Below are positions 59,941 through 64,000 of a stretch of DNA of 64,000 bases, piece after piece. The stretch comes from Massilia eburnea (lineage in GTDB: Bacteria > Pseudomonadota > Gammaproteobacteria > Burkholderiales > Burkholderiaceae_D). The notes below the pieces were generated by a model. That model saw only the letters and a program-made list of their open reading frames with translations. It was not told the DNA's origin and searched no databases. The first letter of the stretch is position 1. The number at the start of each line of letters is the position of its first letter. The stretch covers positions 1-64,000 of the forward strand of contig NZ_WNKX01000008.1 in NCBI RefSeq assembly GCF_009720745.1, read 5' to 3'. The translations under genes and the position numbers were made by a program.

Positions 59941-60171
59941 ATGGAAAAATTACTAAAGTTTCTCAATGGTCTAGCAAAAGTTGAGCGGGCTTTGTTCTGC
60001 GGGGCTTGCGGGACCAGCGAACGCTACCTTCGAAAGGCTATCAGCATCCAGCAGCGATTGGGCGCCGATCTTTGCATAAACATCGAGCGCGAGTCGAAGC
60101 AGGCTGTGCGATGTGAGGACCTGAGGCCGGATGTTGATTGGGCCTACATACGACGGACCGATTGTCCATGA
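59941..60171 (+). CDS. Cro-like protein, YdaS family
   Basis: A 76-aa HTH protein starting MEKLLKFLNGLAKVERALFCGACGTSERYLRKAISIQQRLGADLCINIERESKQAVRCEDLRPDVDWAYIRR, the YdaS/Cro pattern of lambdoid prophages. It is the first gene of the rightward operon. The ATG at 59941 lies about 7 bases after the -10 element, so the mRNA may be leaderless. It is expected to compete with the CI-like repressor at the operators. Confidence 0.85.
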   Translation: MEKLLKFLNGLAKVERALFCGACGTSERYLRKAISIQQRLGADLCINIERESKQAVRCEDLRPDVDWAYIRRTDCP

Positions 60172-60287
60172 TTAGGCCTGAGCCAGTTTCGTTTGGATTG
60201 ACATGAGCTGGAGCCGAGCAGTTGAGCATAGAGAAATAGTAGTTGAGTGATTTGTTATCTGAAACCCAAGAGTGAAGGGGCAATACT

Positions 60288-60752
60288 GTGGAGTTGTTAT
60301 CTGCGTACCAAGCAATGATTAAGGTCCATGGCTGGAATGGAACAGCTGCAACCCTGGGCATGACCAAGTCGGCCCTGGAGCAGCGTGTATATGAAGTGAA
60401 GGGCAGTGGCATGCGAGTAGATACCGCGCTGCTAATCCAAAATTACGCCGGAACAAAACACTTTGCGCAGGCGGTTGCACACGCCAGCGGCGGCGTCTTC
60501 TATGCTCTGCCAGAGGCGGGCGATCTGTCGGACGTCGATCTGCACGACAAGTTTCATGAGCTGTACGACGAACTGGGCGAGCTATCGCGCGAGTACACCT
60601 CGGCGAAAAAAGACGGCAAGATCGATACGCGTGAACGCGCGGTGTTGCAGATTATCGAGAACCGCATGCACACCACGATCCGTGAACTGATGTCGCTGAT
60701 GTTCCTGATGCACTGCCCAATCCCGAATCCCGTAGCCATGGAGGTTGCGTAA
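60288..60752 (+). CDS. YmfL/CII-like phage regulatory protein
   Basis: A 154-aa protein. The HTH region (MIKVHGWNGTAATLGMTKSALEQRVYEVKGSGMRVDTALLIQNYAGTKHFAQAVAHASGG) matches the YmfL family of putative regulators related to CII-like proteins. A helical C-terminal region follows. It starts with GTG at 60288. Its stop shares an A with the next ATG. A 116-bp gap (60172-60287) upstream holds no gene I can support. Confidence 0.78.
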   Translation: MELLSAYQAMIKVHGWNGTAATLGMTKSALEQRVYEVKGSGMRVDTALLIQNYAGTKHFAQAVAHASGGVFYALPEAGDLSDVDLHDKFHELYDELGELSREYTSAKKDGKIDTRERAVLQIIENRMHTTIRELMSLMFLMHCPIPNPVAMEVA

Positions 60753-61150
60753 TGGCTAATCGTGATTTACCTCGCCGTGGCAGCCGCCAGGCCAACGCGC
60801 TTTCAGCTCTCCTCTCTCTCGGCGGCAAGGCTTCTGTTCATACCTTGTACCGAATCGGAGGCAAATCCATTTCGCGTCTCAACTTTGACGTAATCGTCAT
60901 TGAGCAGCTGGTCTTCTACGGACTGGTCAAAAAGATCGAAGGCGAAGTGGAGTTGACCGAAGCGGGACGCGTTCATCTTGGTGTGGCGAAACCAGTGGAG
61001 GCATACGTCGGCAAGGTGCCCGAGCCCCGAGTTGGTATTGGCTTCAGGCCGTTGCGTGCACGCAGTCCCATGGTAATTCGAGAGGGTGCTTTTGATTACC
61101 GCGATATCCCGTCCGTAATGGCAGGCCATCGCATTCCATATCGCCCATGA
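60752..61150 (+). CDS. hypothetical prophage protein with winged-helix-like region
   Basis: A 132-aa protein. The N-terminal half (LSALLSLGGKASVHTLYRIGGKSISRLNFDVIVIEQLVFYGLVKKIEGEVELTEAGRVHL) reads like a winged helix. The C-terminal part is Pro/Arg-rich (EPRVGIGFRPLRARSPMVIREG). The function is unknown. It is coupled to ymfL by a 1-base overlap. Confidence 0.6.
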   Translation: MANRDLPRRGSRQANALSALLSLGGKASVHTLYRIGGKSISRLNFDVIVIEQLVFYGLVKKIEGEVELTEAGRVHLGVAKPVEAYVGKVPEPRVGIGFRPLRARSPMVIREGAFDYRDIPSVMAGHRIPYRP

Positions 61151-61160
61151 AAGGGGCAGC

Positions 61161-62264
<1,104 letters not shown>

Positions 62265-62952
62265 GTCATTGTTCAAGCGGATGCACTTCTCGTACGGGGC
62301 GCGTTTTGCGGACATGTGGGCAGGAGTCAATCCCGACGAGATGAAGCAGCACTGGGCCCAGCGCCTCGGGGAGTTATCGCGGTCTGAGCTGGCGACGGGT
62401 TATCGCATGCTGGAGTCTCGTGATTGGCCTCCTACGCTACCAGAGTTCATCAAGCTCTGTCGGCCAAACCTTGATCCTGAGCCGGCGTTTTACGAGGCCT
62501 TGGCGCAAGGCATCAAGCGGGAACGCGCAGACCCTCATGACCCTGATGTGTGGTCGCACCCAGCGATCTATTGGGCATGGGTAAAGATTGGCGCGTTTGC
62601 GATTGCGAACCAGGGATACGAAGCGCTGCGCCCGCGCTGGGTTGACGCATTGCGGCACTACGTCGAGCTGCCGGGGCTGGAGGCGGTCCCGGAAAAGCGT
62701 CAAGAGCTGCCGGCTCCGGGTAAAGCGAGGCTGCGGCCAGAGCGAGCGCGGGAGCTGCTGTCGCAGTTGAGGTTGAAGGGCATGCCGCAACGCGCGGGCG
62801 TTAGTGGGCAGACTGAATGGGCCAAAACGATTTTGGAAAAGTATGGGCGCGGCGAGTCGGTATGCATCGCGGCGATTGAAATGGCGGAAGAGGCACTGGG
62901 TCTGCGGACGTAGACGCATGCAACATCGAAAATGGGCGGAAAGGAATCGTTA

Positions 62953-63492
62953 ATGGGTGCAGTGCTGTTGGTTGATGGAGTTACGTTTGTGGAGCAATCC
63001 GGGTTGCGCCTGGTGGGGCCAGTGCAGTCGCAAAAGTATGCGTCGTCGCATCTGGTGCCAAAGGCTAAGCAGGAGTTCCAGGCGCGCTTAGCAAACTGGC
63101 GCAAAGTGGTGAAGCGGTCAGTCGGCGCGGGCGGCGCGTCTCAGTATTGCGCTGGCTGGGCGAAGCTGTATGTCCATTTGCGTACGTCAGAGGCCGCGCC
63201 AGGAGACGAGCAATTGGCGGAAAAGATCAGGCCGTTGAGCCCGCTAGTGGCGAGCGATGAACTGGATGGTTGGTTAGTCGAGGCGGCATGGCGTACCTTG
63301 GGCGATGCAAATGAGCGCCAGGCGCTGAAGGCTCTGTACATCTACCAGTGGCCGGTGGATCAGGTTAGGCGCTTCTTGCGCGGCGTGCGCGGGCCGCACG
63401 TCCCCCTGGTTATTGCCAAGGCCGAGCGGAACCTGCAGGCGGTGCTCGAGAAATTGGGAAGCGTTGAGGTAATTCGCAACAATATCGCCTAA
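62953..63492 (+). CDS. hypothetical prophage protein in the Q (late control) position
   Basis: A 179-aa protein that I do not recognise with certainty. It contains QEFQARLANWRKVVKRSVGAGGASQYCAGWAKLYVHLR and helical EDQLAEKIRPLSPL-like and QALKALYIYQWPVDQVRRFLRGVRG segments. AAGGA lies 7 bases before the ATG at 62953; an ATG at 62932 lacks this. Its place after the replication genes and before a promoter-hairpin-terminator unit is that of an antiterminator Q; no Q signature is identifiable by eye. Confidence 0.55.
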   Translation: MGAVLLVDGVTFVEQSGLRLVGPVQSQKYASSHLVPKAKQEFQARLANWRKVVKRSVGAGGASQYCAGWAKLYVHLRTSEAAPGDEQLAEKIRPLSPLVASDELDGWLVEAAWRTLGDANERQALKALYIYQWPVDQVRRFLRGVRGPHVPLVIAKAERNLQAVLEKLGSVEVIRNNIA

Positions 63493-63497
63493 GGCTC

Positions 63498-63527
63498 TTG
63501 ATAACTTCCTGGGGTTGCGGATACCAT
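63498..63527 (+). promoter_or_regulatory. PR'-like late promoter candidate
   Basis: TTGATA (63498-63503), an 18-bp spacer and TACCAT (63522-63527), just after the stop at 63492. Strength is modest by sequence; position fits a lambda PR'. Confidence 0.35.
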
Positions 63528-63562
63528 TCGATTTACAACTTGTCTGCCGGGGTGTCCCGAGC

Positions 63563-63611
63563 CTTCAGCCGAACCGGCGTCTCCTCATTGGAGACGTGCG
63601 TTCGACTGAAG
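63563..63611 (+). ncRNA. structured RNA (three-helix hairpin) candidate
   Basis: CTTCAG, CGAA and CGTCTCC (63563-63584) pair in turn with GGAGACG, TTCG and CTGAAG (63590-63611), separated by a C/A mismatch and a CCGG/TGCG internal loop; the apical loop is TCATT. The unit lies between the promoter candidate and a terminator, so a transcript of about 120 nt is plausible. Confidence 0.5.
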
Positions 63612-63625
63612 TAAGTGTGAGAAAC

Positions 63626-63653
63626 AGGCCCGCATATATGGGCCTATTTTTTT
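63626..63653 (+). terminator. terminator at the end of the short late-region transcript
   Basis: AGGCCC and GGGCCT form a 6-bp stem around an 8-base loop, followed by ATTTTTTT. Confidence 0.7.
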
Positions 63654-63658
63654 CACCA

Positions 63659-63835
63659 TCACTTCGCTGTTAAGTCCCTTGCGATGGCATTGATCAAACC
63701 GCTAACGTAAGCGGCATCTTCGTCGGGATTCGACTTTATCGTCGGGCCGTTTAATTTCAAGGCGCCTGATTGAAGCGCAACTTTGACGATATCAATGGCT
63801 CGGTCATGCGCGGCGTGACTGTTGTAAATGCTCAT
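63659..63835 (-). CDS. small prophage protein, 58 aa
   Basis: An open frame with ATG at 63835 and stop at 63659. The sequence (MSIYNSHAAHDRAIDIVKVALQSGALKL..., ending GLINAIARDLTAK) is helical and resembles small uncharacterised phage proteins with a C-terminal LINAI helix. GAGA precedes the ATG. Its function is unknown. Confidence 0.5.
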   Translation of the reverse strand: MSIYNSHAAHDRAIDIVKVALQSGALKLNGPTIKSNPDEDAAYVSGLINAIARDLTAK

Positions 63836-63963
63836 TTCGATTTCTCATAAGTTAATGGAAATACGATCATAGCAGATGCAATTGCCGTAATTTTTGGCAG
63901 CTTATTTAATGGCCCTATCAGGTGGTTATACTATCTCTCCCTATATTTATTTGGAGTAGATCA

Positions 63964-64000
63964 ATGGCGACGTTTGAAAAAGGCGTTGTAGTTAAGCTGA
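63964..64000 (+). CDS. start of a YodC/DUF2158-like gene (cut by window end)
   Basis: Only the first 12 codons are present: MATFEKGVVVKL. This matches the typical start of small YodC/DUF2158 proteins (MATFxKGDVVxLKSGG). GGAG lies 7-8 bases upstream. A TATACT hexamer about 35 bp upstream may be its -10 element. Confidence 0.5.
   Translation, partial: MATFEKGVVVKL

Overview
The window looks like a chromosomal segment of a high-GC betaproteobacterium of the Oxalobacteraceae (Massilia/Duganella/Janthinobacterium type). The clues are the gene set and order (pyrG-kdsA-eno-ftsB, dapA-bamC, trpS next to a site-2 protease), the ImuA/ImuB/DnaE2 SOS mutasome with palindromic LexA boxes, and GC-rich coding with strong GC/GA-ending codon use. 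The genus is inferred from recall of families, not from a search.

Positions 1 to about 52,200 are host backbone. In order: the 3' part of hrpA; a PRC-barrel protein; a Na+/H+ antiporter-like protein; an Rpn-type nuclease gene that seems to have lost its catalytic middle; SOS-controlled imuA-imuB; a PAS-PAS-GGDEF-EAL regulator with a zinc-binding-like tail; hydrolases, a GST and an M61 peptidase; a heat-shock hsp20 gene with a sigma32-type promoter and a ROSE-like RNA thermometer; an HtrA protease in a probable operon with a two-component system; a CoaD-like/HD fusion; a TonB-dependent receptor; a PhzF-like protein; dnaE2 with its own LexA box; a second PRC-barrel protein; and the housekeeping run pyrG-kdsA-eno-ftsB. 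Then come a DUF885 peptidase-like protein, a gamma carbonic anhydrase/Hsp33 pair, rnm (yciV), sigma32-linked htpX, yciO, a site-2 protease, trpS, a methyltransferase, dapA, bamC, a small Ala-rich lipoprotein, a ribosomal oxygenase-like cupin, slyD and mutS. Several intergenic gaps carry long GC-rich palindromes.

From about 52,350 to the end is a lambdoid prophage inserted directly upstream of mutS; its right end lies outside the window. It has an integrase with repeated arm-like sites, a two-gene membrane-protein cassette, and a leftward early operon (small proteins, a 706-aa ParB-like protein, a 28-aa membrane microprotein, an AlpA-like excisionase/regulator). The immunity region has a CI-like repressor without a protease domain, a YdaS/Cro protein and an Arc-like protein. 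The rightward operon holds YmfL, a small winged-helix-like protein, a YdaU/DUF1376 replication protein, a lambda P-like helicase loader and a possible Q-position protein, followed by a promoter-hairpin-terminator unit.

The most interesting points are: two operator clusters sharing one 16-bp palindrome with 26-bp spacing, overlapping near-consensus PL and PR promoters; prophage insertion at the mutS 5' flank; a split SOS mutasome whose dnaE2 start codon lies inside the LexA operator; the CoaD-HD fusion; a 112-nt hairpin between bamC and its convergent neighbour; and the uncharacterised membrane pair next to the integrase. No rRNA, tRNA, CRISPR array or insertion sequence was recognised. No gene-free stretch exceeds 300 bases; the longest is 46001-46288, described under the palindrome there.
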